Notes: a model not told the origin generated them from the letters alone. A stretch of 57,979 nt of DNA from Branchiostoma floridae (GCF_000003815.2 NC_049987.1:25321723-25379701), one strand, 5' to 3'. Positions 26,484-35,052 are shown, numbered from the stretch's first letter. Translations and numbers: made by a program.

Positions 26484-29400
26484 TCAATATAACTTTCAAA
26501 TACAGAAAAGAAACCCTGTGGCAAGCCCCCTAATATAACATAATATACATAATGAGGAGTAACTTANNNNNNNNNNNNNNNNNNNNNNNNNNNNNNNNNN
26601 NNNNNNNNNNNNNNNNNNNNNNNNNNNNNNNNNNNNNNNNNNNNNNNNNNNNNNNNNNNNNNNNNNNNNNNNNNNNNNNNNNNNNNNNNNNNNNNNNNNN
26701 NNNNNNNNNNNNNNNNNNNNNNNNNNNNNNNNNNNNNNNNNNNNNNNNNNNNNNNNNNNNNNNNNNNNNNNNNNNNNNNNNNNNNNNNNNNNNNNNNNNN
26801 NNNNNNNNNNNNNNNNNNNNNNNNNNNNNNNNNNNNNNNNNNNNNNNNNNNNNNNNNNNNNNNNNNNNNNNNNNNNNNNNNNNNNNNNNNNNNNNNNNNN
26901 NNNNNNNNNNNNNNNNNNNCTACGTTATATGGTTTTATGAGAAGAGTACATTCTTACAGGGTTAGGTCCATGTGACGACCAATAAATACACTTTTTCCAG
27001 TTGTTTTCATTTTCTAGAACACTTAACAATTCATCTTGGCCCGTTGGGGGTTCAAATGTTTGTTTTAAATATATATCATATAATTGTTTACAAGAGAAGG
27101 CCTGAGAAGCGATGGTGTTTTCCACCGAATCACCGAGCTGATCCTTTTTTACTGTATTTTTCCAACCATTTGGGATAGCTGACTTCAGGCTAGAATATCT
27201 GAGCATATCAACAGGTGTAAAGACTATTTCATGTTTCTGGGCCAGCTCACCCAATGTTAGGAAGTTACCATCGCTTGACATAACATCACATATTTTCAGA
27301 ATACCAGCTTGGCACCACCGGTTGTACAATACAGATTTCCGGCCTACTAATATAAATCTGTTATTCCAGATAATTTGTTTACTTATGTCATCTTTAGATT
27401 TCGGAACCGATTGCACAATCGACTGCCAAGCCTGCAGTACTTGACAGTAGAACAATGGTAAATTAGAAAGATCTAAACATGTTATATCATAGTTACATTG
27501 AAATAGTAATTTCCCTCCCCACTGACTTAACATATAGGAACAACTTTCACTTTTCTCGAGTCTCTTAATCCATGACGCCTTAAGGGCTTTACATTTAATG
27601 GAAAAATCCACCATAGTTAGACCACCTTGGTCTTTTTTCCCTATTACTGTCTTCATTTTCACTTTTGGCTTTTTTTCATCCCAAATAAATTTGAAAATAT
27701 AACCATTTACTTTCTCAGAAAAGCCAGCGGGAATCGGCAGAACCGTACAATTATAAATTAGTTTAGAAATACCAAGTGTTTTAACAAGAACAATTCTCCC
27801 AATTGTAGTTAGATCTCTTATCCTCCATATATTTAACAGTATCTCCATAGCTTTCAGGTGATAATCAAAGTTTAACTTATCACAGTCTTCCTGGTTGTAT
27901 GAGAAATAAGTACCCAGTGCATATATAGGCCCACGTGGCCACAGAACCTCCAGAGGCTCATCGATCCTATGTCTGCTTGCTCCCATCCACATAGCTTTAG
28001 TTTTTTTTTTACTGACCTCTAGGCCACTACAGAGTTTAAAATGATCTAGGATGTCTAGTAAGCTTTTAGCGGAGTTTTCATCTTTGACAAGACCGGTTAA
28101 ATCATCAGCATACATGGATAGTTTTCGCTTGCAGCCATAGATCGATATACCTTCGACAGAAGGATCGGCCCTTATTCTACAGGCTACAACTTCAATCACT
28201 AAGTTAAATAGATATGCTGAAAGTGGATCACCCTGCCTTACCCCTCTACTTACATCAAACCACGGCGACGAAAAACCGTTGTTAATAACACAACTAATGG
28301 CATTTTTGTACAGTAGTTTGACCCAGTCAATGAAGTTTTTTCCAAGATTCATTGTTTCTAATGTTTTAATGATAACTTTACGCTCAATTGTATCGAAGGC
28401 TTTTTTAAAGTCGATGAATAAGGCAAGGGCAGGCAAATTATACATTTTTGTGTACTCCATGAAATCAGCAATATGTCTTACATTAGTGAATATTTGTCTT
28501 CCTTTTATAAAACCTGTTTGATCTGGGTGTATCAACTTTGGCAAGAGAGGTTCTAGTCTATTCGCTAAAGTTTTACTTATGAGTTTATAATCAACATTTA
28601 AAAGTGTAATGGGGCGCCAATTTCCAAGTTTCCTTAAGTCGCTATCCTTTTTTGGTATTAAATGAATTACTCCTCGTTTCTGTGACACTGGTAATTCACC
28701 TTTTCTAAAGGCATAATTTGCAGCTAAAAGGAGGTCTTTTTCTAAGTACTGCCAGAAATGTACGTAGAATTCTGTTGTTAAACCATCGCTTCCTGGGGAT
28801 TTATTTTTTTTCCTATTCAGTTGCTGCAAAGCAATATTAAGCTCCCTTTTAAGGATTTCCCCTTCACATCTTTTTTTTTCTATGTCAGATAATTTTGGTA
28901 TGTTGTTTGGTTGAAAGAAGGGTAAAAATTCTATCTTGTTTGGATCACAGTTGGATGATGTGTACATTTTTTTATAATATTCAGCTTGTAATAACAAAAT
29001 TTGTTTTGCGTTTGTAACAACTGTGTCGTCTTCTTTTATAATTTCAGTAATGTTTTTTTGTTCGTAATTTCTCCTTTCTAAATTTAGAAAATATCTTGTG
29101 TTCCTCTCCCCTTCTTCACACCATTTACTTTTACTTCTAATCATTGCCCCTTTTGTTCTTTGAGTGTGAATCTCACTTAATTTTTGTTTTACTTTTGTAA
29201 GGTTTGACAAAGCTATTTTTGTCGGGTTTAAGTCACAGTCTTTCTGTAGTTCGTTAAGTTGGAGTTCTAGTTCTCTTTCCAAATCTCTATTTTCCTTGGC
29301 TTTTTGTTTTGCATATTTTATGGTAAACCCTCTAATTTCCAGTTTTATCATATCCCATTTTAAAGACAGGTCGTTTATATATGAATAATATCGGCTACAT

Positions 29401-32400
29401 ACAACAATTTTATTTTTCAACTGGACTGTAAATGTTTCATCAGACAATAAAGAGTTATTAAACTTCCAAAACCCAGGACCTCTTGGTTTATAACAGGAAG
29501 ACGTAAGGGTTAATGATACAGCCCTGTGGTCTGGAACAGGTGCATTTATTATGTCGGTTTTAGCAATCTTATCTTCATTTACCTCTATCAACCAATAATC
29601 TAACCTGCATTTAATGGAATAATCTGCGTTATTCCAAGTATATCGTCTTGTATTCAAGTTTTGTTCTCTCCATATATCCTTTAGGGAAAAGCAATCCATT
29701 AATGACTCTATCTCTTTGATAACATGTTTTTTTTCTATTACAGGCTTGCCTCCCTCCTTATCGTACACCTGTAGAGCTATGTTTAGATCTCCTCCAAGCA
29801 AAATATCTCCTTCACAGAAGTGGGTAATGTTATGTTTTAAATTTTGAAAGAAGGCAATCTGTAGAGTTTCATTATTAGGCGCGTAAACATTGATCAAACT
29901 AAATTTCTTATTTTGTACTTGTATATTAGCAAAAATGAACCTGCCTTCACTGTCTATTTTACATGCAACTGTATGAAGAGACATCCTTGGATTAAACATA
30001 ATCATAACACCTTTGCTATGGACTGTACCATGTGCCATAATGGTCTTGCCACCCCATTCCTGTGACCAATATTTTTCACATTTGGCTGACGAAAAGGTTT
30101 CTTGAAGAAAGATTACATCATACTTTTTCGCATGTAACCATCTAAATAAGTTTCTCCTTTTAAGTACATCGTTAAGGCCTCTGACATTGATCGAGACACA
30201 TTCTAACTTATATGAACTAATCATGTAACCCTTGATCTTAATGAAACAATATTGGGGCTTGCCACAGAGATAGAACAGTTACAGGACATGAAAATAAAGG
30301 ACCTATTGTCCGGATAACAATTGCAGTTTTTAAGCACAATATCTGCTATGAGACGGATAATAGAAAAGTAACAGAAAAACAAACCAACAAAGGTAAGTTC
30401 CAGGTATCGGCGTGTGTTCTTCTTTTCTTTGTAATAATGATGCAGTTCTAGGAGCCTATAGTAATAAGATATGCTAATTAACTGGCTAGACTAAAAGCAT
30501 CACATTACAGTATTTACAACATATGTCCTGGTGTTAAGTCTATGACAAGTGACAGGAACTGATATGTGTCATAAAGTGCACTGAATGATTAATATTGGAA
30601 TCCTGTTTCCAGATTGGACAAGAATGAAGAATTGATTGTTTTCTTAGTTTAAGCTTAGTCTCCAAGCAGACCCATCGGTGCCTTAGAGATAATATATTAA
30701 AGCTGGCAAAGGAATATAGCCGGCCAAAGGGAGATAGCCGGCTAAGGGAGTCAAACGGGCACCGGAGCACCTTGGTGCCGCTACCAAGTCCCTGGCCAGC
30801 TTTGATACTATCTCTAAGGCACCGTTGGGTCTGCTTGGAGACTAGTTTAAGCTGACAAAATTCTTCAACACTGCAGTTATCCCTCAGTAAAACATCTGGA
30901 GCCACATGATAGTTCATGTTTAAAACTTTAATCCAGCCTGTAAACAATGTCCCAGCGAATGTCTTCTGGCTGTCCTCTTCATCCACTGAAAAACATCAAA
31001 ACATAGTAATTAGTATCCAATTTCTGTGTGTATACATACAAAGGGATATTTTCCTATAGTTATGCACTGCCACTCCGCTGAAAGGGATGAAATACGATAC
31101 TGACATAACTTGACAAATTATTTGCAAACTGGCGTAGTAGATTTGCCTAAAATAATCTGTCTAATATACTCTAAAAGTAAGGTACAGTTTTCACATAATA
31201 AAACACCGCCACCAGAACTAATTAGTAGGAGAAAATTCCATAATACGATGAAATAGCGGCGCGTGCAGGCGTGCGCTCGTAACGCCCCCTCCCACCCCGC
31301 CTTACGGCGGGCCATTTCCGCACGCCCCGAAAATCCGCTCAAATGTATCGCTAAACCCAGCTCCCTAAACTCGCGTAAAATCAAACAAAAACTACACATT
31401 AACAATCACAAGGCACCCAAATTTGTTACTGTGTTTGTGCATTTTTGTCAACATGTATATAAAGAGTAAAATTTCGCACTTACTTTTGACGAATTTTTTC
31501 ACTGGCCCGCCATTTCAGTTTGCCACAAGCTATGAAGATTGCACAATCACCGTCGTGAACCTTAATCTTTCCCCTTTCACATGATATATTTCCCAGAAAT
31601 CTAGTCGAACGGGAAGTCAGCTGGCTTTTGAGTTGAAAAAAGGCATTTCCGCAGCGCCGCGCGCGGGCCGGTGCCGCGTTTTCGGCGGCGGAACGTAGGG
31701 TTTTTTCGACCGTATCTCCGACTTTACCGATTTTTAGCTCACTTATTGTTACGTATTTTGGAAAACAAATACCACAGATTGATAGCAAATATTCCATAGA
31801 TAATTGCCAGCACAATTTTGTCGGCATTTTCCGAGCGGTTACGTGTAGGATACGTTCAAAAGACAATTTGTGCACCGCGCGGCCCCGCGTTCCAATGCGG
31901 AAACTGGGGCGGTTCGCTATGCCTACCAAATGTTGGTCACGTGACCAGGGGGAGCCGCAGAATTCTGGGGGGCCCCAAAATTCTGTAACACCGTCAAGAA
32001 GGCCGATATAACCATGCCTGTACTTGATTTGAACCTATGTTTGTAAAACTCATGTTGTTATGGTTTATTTTTATTTTTTTTCAGTAAAAGACATCATAGG
32101 AAAGTTTTCAACAGCTAGGTCCACATTTGGTTGGTTAAAGAAGCACAAAAGCGGTCAGGCGGCTATTCAGAAGAAACACAAGTGAAAAAATCGTACGACG
32201 CTCGAAAAATTTTGAACATCATCCGATGCTCTGCGGTGGCTGATTTTGATTACGATTTAGCTGCGATTCACTGCGCTCATCGTACGATGTGCGGAATATG
32301 CCATCGCAAGGACGTCGTACGATTCTTGTGGCCGGGGCTTAACTGAACACCTGAGGAACTAGGAATAACTGCACAGCAGTTTCTGGGCGATTTACCCAAA

Positions 32401-32884
32401 CTATAGGGGTATTGCCCAGTATTTATCCGGATCCAGACCTTATAAAACATGGCGAAAATGAAGACGATAGAATATGTAACGACGACAGTTCTTTGAAAGA
32501 CATATTTATACCGTTTATCCGTAGATCAGTACAGTTGAAACGTGCGTGAGTTGAAACGTAAGCGTCCGACACGCTACCCACGATATTTTGTTTTGTTTTA
32601 ACCTTTATTTATTCACTGCAGGCCGCTTTCCTTTGAGGTCATGTAAGGGTAGTATAAAATATAATAATGATACAAGTTGACGTTACATTGAGTACTAATA
32701 AATCTATCAACATATATCATGTATGTGGAAGTTCAACACAAAATGAGACTTCATACGATACTGTGTGATGTCTCAGGTGAGTAAAAGGACCCACCTGTCC
32801 AGTCCTGCCGTCTTGGCTACGACTTGTTGATGTCAACATCGCCACAACGACCACCGCAACCGCAACACGGCAGTAAAAACCCAT
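14369..32884 (-). CDS. CTHRC1: CTHRC1-like secreted collagen-triple-helix protein
   Basis: Spliced on the minus strand: exon 1 32884-32795, exon 2 17569-17387, exon 3 15756-15558, exon 4 14517-14369 (stop TAG). These join in frame to 206 codons plus stop, against 243 aa for human CTHRC1. Exon 1 encodes a signal peptide (MGFYCRVAVAVVVVAML) and ends CAG/gtgggt. Exon 2 starts TGT TGT TGC after a pyrimidine-rich acceptor, has 11 Gly-X-Y triplets (GPQGVQGVPGNNG) and ends KQCVWNNL...SGKIV. Exon 3 begins DCEFNK and holds RWFFTVNGEECG and ANIHRVST. Exon 4 holds DGLCYN, GDARTGWNSYSRVILEEL. Order, cysteines and the four-exon layout fit CTHRC1, a secreted matrix glycoprotein linked in vertebrates to Wnt and collagen regulation. 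Phases agree at every junction (0, 0, 1). Intron 1 is 15.2 kb and full of nested transposons; intron 2 carries three MITEs. The C-terminal exons are near certain; the assignment of exon 1 across 15 kb rests on phase, strand and a Cys before the collagen repeat as in human. Confidence 0.88.
14961..15341. mobile_element. MITE, CTTTCTCAC family, copy 1
   Basis: Left end CTTTCTCACACGTCGGCCAT and right end (reverse complement) CTTTTCTCACGCGTCGGCCA are inverted and continue as ATGATAGATC...ACGAG for about 60 bases. It lies in intron 3 of the CTHRC1-like gene. Copies 2 and 3 are in the minus-strand channel gene at 40512 and 45111. No transposase frame. Confidence 0.8.
15352..15544. mobile_element. 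pogo/Tigger-like MITE beside a splice donor, copy 1
   Basis: It matches the copies at 36233 and 39288 (TTGCAC, GTGCGGxCCAGCT, GATAATTxCACxAAATxCGC, then TTTACTG followed by TA). Its end at 15544 lies 14 bases from the exon 3 boundary of the CTHRC1-like gene; the donor reads gtaagggttta, then TA and CAGTA. The left end is worn. Confidence 0.65.
16364..17272. mobile_element. piggyBac-like non-autonomous element, 909 bp
   Basis: Perfect terminal inverted repeats CCCTATCTAGACCAGG, flanked on both sides by TTAA (16360-16363 and 17273-17276), the target-site rule of piggyBac; the leading CCC also fits. Just inside, both ends have G/C runs around TTTxGGCCCCC. The interior has TGACGT/ACGTCA words and no transposase frame. 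It sits 114 bases from exon 2 of the CTHRC1-like gene. Confidence 0.85.
17641..18174. mobile_element. MITE with AAGAA/TTCTT-rich interior
   Basis: Ends are CACTACCAAAAATGATTTTT and its near-exact inverse. The interior is packed with AAGAA and TTCTT words in both orientations and nested short inverted repeats such as CCATGGGG near 17756 and 18133. I see no target duplication. It lies in intron 1 of the CTHRC1-like gene, just 71 bases upstream of exon 2. Confidence 0.75.
19779..23331. mobile_element. Element C: palindrome built of two opposed satellite arrays
   Basis: Outer ends CATTTGGCATGCGG and CCGCATGCCAAATG are inverted. About 270 bases inside each end are also inverted copies (19790-20050 with 23080-23325). 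Between them lie tandem units of roughly 170-190 bases, about five forward (20050-20940) and about twelve reversed (20945-23080). Each unit carries GGGGCCCCCC, ACGAACGCTTTGCACAATCC, TTGGACGTCAACAAGTTCCC and GGGGGGCCCCAAAA. No long frame with known domains. Confidence 0.85.
23332..23694. other. Element B interior, left part
   Basis: Starts with the B terminal-repeat tail TAGGCATAGCGAACC, then AT-rich non-coding sequence up to the RTE target site. No gene seen. Confidence 0.5.
23706..25893 (+). mobile_element. 5'-truncated RTE-type LINE with target duplication
   Basis: The insert is bounded by an 11-bp direct repeat TATGCTAATTA (23695-23705 and 25894-25904). The 3' end is a short AAGTAAGTAAG repeat instead of poly(A), as in RTE elements. 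The 5' cut falls after the endonuclease domain. The reverse-transcriptase frame is still fully open, so the insertion is probably young, though dead on arrival. Confidence 0.9.
23708..25888 (+). CDS. RTE-clade reverse transcriptase, N-terminus missing
   Basis: About 726 codons of element sequence with no stop or frameshift. A basic helical linker (EWISAETLEKVEERKKKK) precedes the RT core: NGKASGPDNIPAEALK, ITLLSVPSKVFNRVLL, NFIDYEKAFDSLDR, GVRQGCLLSPFLF and the catalytic FADD in LDDLDFADDLALLSH. The C-terminal part has TYLGSVLDKQGG, RWTWVGHTLRKP and KRGRPRNTWRRSLE, which mark the RTE group. The apurinic endonuclease normally at the N-terminus is absent. The first seven codons of the open frame lie in the flanking target site and are not part of the protein. 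Confidence 0.92.
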   Translation, partial: GHNRRDSIKYDTTVLKEADKLEEFRITLSNRFQVLQDAENMTEDPTEDPIEEKWEGIKETITSTCQKVLGKKRKQHKEWISAETLEKVEERKKKKAVLNNSRTRAEKAQAHEEYVEAHRAVKRHIRKDKKDYMETLATEAEEAARHGNMREVYATIKKLSGKRTQSDRPVKDSDGNTIPDMEGQKHRWAQYFEELLNRPSPRETADISQAVRDLEIDCGPPTKEEIQRAVMQLKNGKASGPDNIPAEALKADVETCVEMFYPLFQCIWEKEEIPQEWKVGHIIKLPKKGDLSSCANYTGITLLSVPSKVFNRVLLNRMRDAVDPHLRDQQAGFRKNRSCTDQITTLRIILEQSIEWNSPLYINFIDYEKAFDSLDRQSLWKLLRHYGIPEKITNIIKNSYEGMSCRVIHGQQLTDAFQVRTGVRQGCLLSPFLFLLAIDWCMKTSTDGRNNGIRWTAGKWLDDLDFADDLALLSHAQQQMQEKTSSIDKCSATLGLKIHSGKTKILKVNTYCNSPITLAGEPLEEVDNFTYLGSVLDKQGGTEADVKARIGKARTAFKQLDKVWRCSDLNICTKIRMFNTMVKPVLLYGAETWRTTAGITKKVQTFINTCLRKILKIYWPNTIRNEELWQRTGQVPVGVEILHKRWTWVGHTLRKPASSTVREAFTWNPSGKRKRGRPRNTWRRSLEADMRESGYTWGQLEEIAQDRQRWKQLVRGLCPRMGSRPK
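25905..26438. other. Element B interior between the two LINEs
   Basis: AT-rich sequence, no exon seen. TTAAT/TAATTA words are frequent, and both LINEs chose target sites of this kind. Confidence 0.4.
26567..26919. other. Assembly gap (353 N)
   Basis: Unknown bases in the 3' part of the L1/Tx1-type element, after the ORF2 stop. Confidence 1.
26925..30224 (-). CDS. L1/Tx1-clade ORF2: endonuclease and reverse transcriptase
   Basis: 1099 codons, uninterrupted. The apurinic-type endonuclease spans about residues 1-240: SINVRGLN, FLQETF, GGDLNIAL, CRLDYWLIE and PDHRAVSLTL hold the Asn, Glu, Asp and His of the active site. The RT core follows at about 470-760: KNKSPGSDGLTTEF, RPITLLNVDYKLISK, ALFIDFKKAFDTIER, GVRQGDPLSAYLFNL and MYADDL with the catalytic Asp pair. 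The C-terminal region has FIWDEKKPK and GGLTMVDFSIKCKALKASW, a signature of the L1/Tx1 group. It ends HKTI, somewhat short of a typical ORF2 of about 1200-1300 aa, so the C-terminus may be cut by the last stop. Upstream start MISSYKLE follows an in-frame stop. Confidence 0.94.
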   Translation of the reverse strand: MISSYKLECVSINVRGLNDVLKRRNLFRWLHAKKYDVIFLQETFSSAKCEKYWSQEWGGKTIMAHGTVHSKGVMIMFNPRMSLHTVACKIDSEGRFIFANIQVQNKKFSLINVYAPNNETLQIAFFQNLKHNITHFCEGDILLGGDLNIALQVYDKEGGKPVIEKKHVIKEIESLMDCFSLKDIWREQNLNTRRYTWNNADYSIKCRLDYWLIEVNEDKIAKTDIINAPVPDHRAVSLTLTSSCYKPRGPGFWKFNNSLLSDETFTVQLKNKIVVCSRYYSYINDLSLKWDMIKLEIRGFTIKYAKQKAKENRDLERELELQLNELQKDCDLNPTKIALSNLTKVKQKLSEIHTQRTKGAMIRSKSKWCEEGERNTRYFLNLERRNYEQKNITEIIKEDDTVVTNAKQILLLQAEYYKKMYTSSNCDPNKIEFLPFFQPNNIPKLSDIEKKRCEGEILKRELNIALQQLNRKKNKSPGSDGLTTEFYVHFWQYLEKDLLLAANYAFRKGELPVSQKRGVIHLIPKKDSDLRKLGNWRPITLLNVDYKLISKTLANRLEPLLPKLIHPDQTGFIKGRQIFTNVRHIADFMEYTKMYNLPALALFIDFKKAFDTIERKVIIKTLETMNLGKNFIDWVKLLYKNAISCVINNGFSSPWFDVSRGVRQGDPLSAYLFNLVIEVVACRIRADPSVEGISIYGCKRKLSMYADDLTGLVKDENSAKSLLDILDHFKLCSGLEVSKKKTKAMWMGASRHRIDEPLEVLWPRGPIYALGTYFSYNQEDCDKLNFDYHLKAMEILLNIWRIRDLTTIGRIVLVKTLGISKLIYNCTVLPIPAGFSEKVNGYIFKFIWDEKKPKVKMKTVIGKKDQGGLTMVDFSIKCKALKASWIKRLEKSESCSYMLSQWGGKLLFQCNYDITCLDLSNLPLFYCQVLQAWQSIVQSVPKSKDDISKQIIWNNRFILVGRKSVLYNRWCQAGILKICDVMSSDGNFLTLGELAQKHEIVFTPVDMLRYSSLKSAIPNGWKNTVKKDQLGDSVENTIASQAFSCKQLYDIYLKQTFEPPTGQDELLSVLENENNWKKCIYWSSHGPNPVRMYSSHKTI
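30540..30985 (-). CDS. Uncharacterised element B frame containing an in-frame MITE
   Basis: Open from a good acceptor (tttttcag/TGGATGAAGAGG) to TAG at 30540, about 148 codons, reading DEEDSQKTFAGTLFTGW and YHVAPDVLLRDNCSVEEFC. A 189-bp MITE plus its 9-bp duplication (198 bases, 66 codons) sits in the middle and keeps the frame open. No family recognised. The phase needed at its start (one base carried in) does not fit the donor at 31484, so it may be part of a gene with another exon, or chance. Confidence 0.25.
30656..30844. mobile_element. 189-bp MITE with 9-bp target duplication
   Basis: Inverted ends TAGTCTCCAAGCAGACCC, continuing GGTGCCTTAGAGATA and AAAGCTGGC. The direct repeat GTTTAAGCT flanks it (30647-30655 and 30845-30853). 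A 9-bp duplication is typical of Mutator-like elements. No coding capacity. Confidence 0.9.
31484..31827 (-). CDS. Uncharacterised element B frame next to its terminal repeat
   Basis: ATG 31827 in a good context (GGAAAATGC) opens MPTKLCWQLSMEYLLSICG and runs 115 codons; the frame extends upstream without a Met into the B terminal repeat. It ends at CAAAA/gtaagtg, a strong donor. The middle is Ala/Arg-rich (AAENAAPARARR). I recognise no domain. Position just inside the terminal repeat suits a transposon gene, but phase conflicts with the frame at 30985. Confidence is low. Confidence 0.25.
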
Positions 32885-33002
32885 GATGGACTCTCCTTGG
32901 TTGTTCTAGCTTGAAATGACGTGGGGGAAGACTAGGAGCTGTGGTACTTCCTTGACGGTCGTGGTTAAAAGAAACACCTCATGTATCGACAAATGTAATG
33001 TT
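32885..33002. other. 5' flank of the CTHRC1-like gene
   Basis: Immediately upstream (minus sense) of the signal-peptide exon. It contains TGACGTG near 32918. No TATA box seen. Promoter not identified. Confidence 0.3.
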
Positions 33003-33122
33003 GTTATTGTATATTGTGCAGTTACCAGGGCTAGCCCTTGATAATACCCTTCGGCTAGTTGGGTAGCCCTGGCTGTATTTCTCATTATACAGCCGAATAA
33101 ATCAAATCAAAAATCAAATCAA
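33003..33122 (+). mobile_element. LINE 3' tail with ATCAA repeat
   Basis: A stem CCAGGGCTAGCCC ... GGGTAGCCCTGG is followed by CAGCCGAATAAATCAAATCAA repeats. A 3' hairpin plus a short A-rich repeat is typical of CR1/L2-group LINE ends or SINEs that borrow them. No RT frame is attached. Confidence 0.5.
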
Positions 33123-34826
33123 AGTCAAGCGTAACCCTATCCTTTTCTTTGTCACATGATACCATTGAGATCTACTGAACAATACTTTTTGGCGACACTC
33201 TCATGGAGCGAGTTCAATAGTATAGAATTAGGGTGTTAATTGGCAACGCTCTCATAGAATGAGCCTAACAGTACAGTACTTTGTAGTATAGTCCATTTGT
33301 CGTGCGACACAAATACGCCCATCCTTGTTGTGATAACAATGGCAAAGTTCGAAAGTAACGTTATTAATCTGTTTGTTCGTCTTCAATGAACTTGAATAAT
33401 GCCGTTGGTCTTTCAGGTGTTTTTTTTTTCATCACGTTTTTGTTGAGAAACAGACGTGAGATCTTTGCTGTCATTTAGTTACCCGTCTATAGAAAAAAAG
33501 TTCCCAGCAAAACAACGAAAACACATACGGGCTGCTTCTGACGTTAACTTGATGAGGGAAGAAAGTTGCTGTTTTCAAACGAAGGAGCCTTGGGCAAAAG
33601 CAGATTCATAATCAAGTTAGAAACACATTTTAAACTGTTGTGCAGCTTTCTAGTATACATAGTAATATCTTTCTGACAAAAAAAGATAAGCTATGCTGTT
33701 ATAGAATACGTGTCATCGACTTTATTGATTTGACCACCCCCCACAAAATCAAGAGAACCCCTTGTTATTTCTGCGGTCTCTAGCAACGTTGAAAGCGGTC
33801 TCTAGCGACGTTTGATATTATTGCAGTCAAGGTAACCTAGTCCTAGAAAGTATTTACCCTTCAGATATAGACAATTTCTGCTAGTCGTCTCTTCTCACAC
33901 GTCGACAATGTCATATCTATCTTTCTTAATCATTAATATAACTCATTGTGATATACATATTAGGTAGCTTTCCATCGAGCCGCAAGACTTAAAGAAAAGT
34001 GTACGAAATAGGAAGCCATATAAAACACGTAATAAATCGTAAAAGAAAAAAGCCGGAGCCTAACCTCTGCTTGGAGATTCCTTGGTGAGAGTGTTATTTG
34101 AGGTTGCTTTTTGCCGACATACATGTAAACTTATTTCATATTTATCCGTGAGGTGAGTATCAGCGGAGAAGAAATTGACGGAAATCTGTTTCAGATTGCA
34201 ATGTTTTCAAAATATTGCACTTGGAAAAAACAATATACCATTTTTTGAAATAAATTGCAGATAGGATAACCGCAGATAAAGGACTGTGTGTGTTGTACAT
34301 TTTGTAATAAGTTCACTAGATTTCCATGGTACGTTCGGCTTTTAGTTACAAGCCCTAAAAATTCTGCAGAAGTCGTATCCAGTCTTCTAAGTGGATCGTA
34401 TTAATGCCATAGAGTTCGAAGGGATGTATTAAAACCCGTAGGAACATTTAAACACCCTTGGTGTAGTAACCAGTATTGAGTCGTATTGCCTTTCGGGATA
34501 TGACCCGATATGTAGAAATATGAATTAGAATAAAAGCAAAACTGCAAAGCGTGAAATAAATTATTCTTAATTCATAAAGTTCGTCTAGCGTCAGCAAATA
34601 TTGTTACCTATTCGTACTGATTTTTCTTTTCTTTTAAAGATTTTAAAGCTTAAGTGTCGGGAATGCTTCAAATTGTGATAACTATAACGCAGACCCCCCC
34701 CCCCCCCTCCAGCACCACTCCCCTCATAGCCATACTGCGGCACGCCCTCCAGCACCACTCCCCTTAAAAATTCTGGGGAGAGCCCTGTACGTCATAATTG
34801 TAACGTCACATAGAACTGCTCACCCT

Positions 34827-35052
34827 TTCTCACTCACTTACTCACTCATACTCATTCACTTACTTCCTCACTCACAACCTGACACTCATTCACTCACTAC
34901 CTCAATCACTTACTCTCTCACATATTCACTCGCTACCTCACTCACTCATTCACTAACTCATTCACTCACACTCACCCATTCATTCACACTCACTTATTCA
35001 CTAACTGCTTCACTCACTCATTCACTCGCTCACTTACTCATTCACTCACTCA
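34827..35052. repeat. Imperfect CACT/CTCA tetranucleotide tract
   Basis: About 220 bases built of CACTCA, TTACTCA and CATTCACT words, unlike the near-perfect CTCA tract at 52494. Confidence 0.8.

Larger units (their letters stand above)
26453..30458 (-). mobile_element. L1/Tx1-type LINE with poly(A) tail and target duplication
   Basis: A 14-bp direct repeat TAGTAATAAGATAT flanks the insert (26439-26452 and 30459-30472). Next to the left copy is a run of about 28 T, the poly(A) tail of a minus-strand element. About 4.0 kb lies between, including a 353-base gap in the 3' part. About 230 bases precede the ORF2 start and contain no ORF1, so the copy is shortened at its 5' end. Confidence 0.92.
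19720..31992. mobile_element. Element B: DNA transposon with about 80-bp terminal repeats
   Basis: Left GGTGTTACAGAATTTTGGGG and the inverse of the right end agree through GGTCACGTGACCAACATTTGG. In the right end the sequence continues TAGGCATAGCGAACC, which on the left resumes at 23332, on the far side of element C. Removing C, both LINEs and the small MITE leaves about 2.3 kb. It sits inside element A. I found no convincing target duplication, and class is unknown. Confidence 0.75.
18960..32338. mobile_element. Element A: TTAA-flanked DNA transposon split by later insertions
   Basis: Left end GCCCCGGTCACAAGAATCGT and right end (reverse complement) GCCCCGGCCACAAGAATCGT, both flanked by TTAA (18956-18959, 32339-32342). 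The palindrome TCGTACGA recurs at about 18977, 19105, 19218, 32186, 32280 and 32317. Excluding 19720-31992 the element is about 1.1 kb. TTAA flanks occur in piggyBac and Kolobok; class unresolved. No frame of its own is visible. Confidence 0.7.

Noticed and set aside
26552-26965. Gene across the 26567-26919 gap
   Set aside because: Open only through unknown bases; the region is the 3' end of the L1/Tx1-type element.
31118-31405. 95-codon minus frame between the two element B frames as the missing exon
   Set aside because: No fitting acceptor and donor pair with the required phase was found, and composition looks random.
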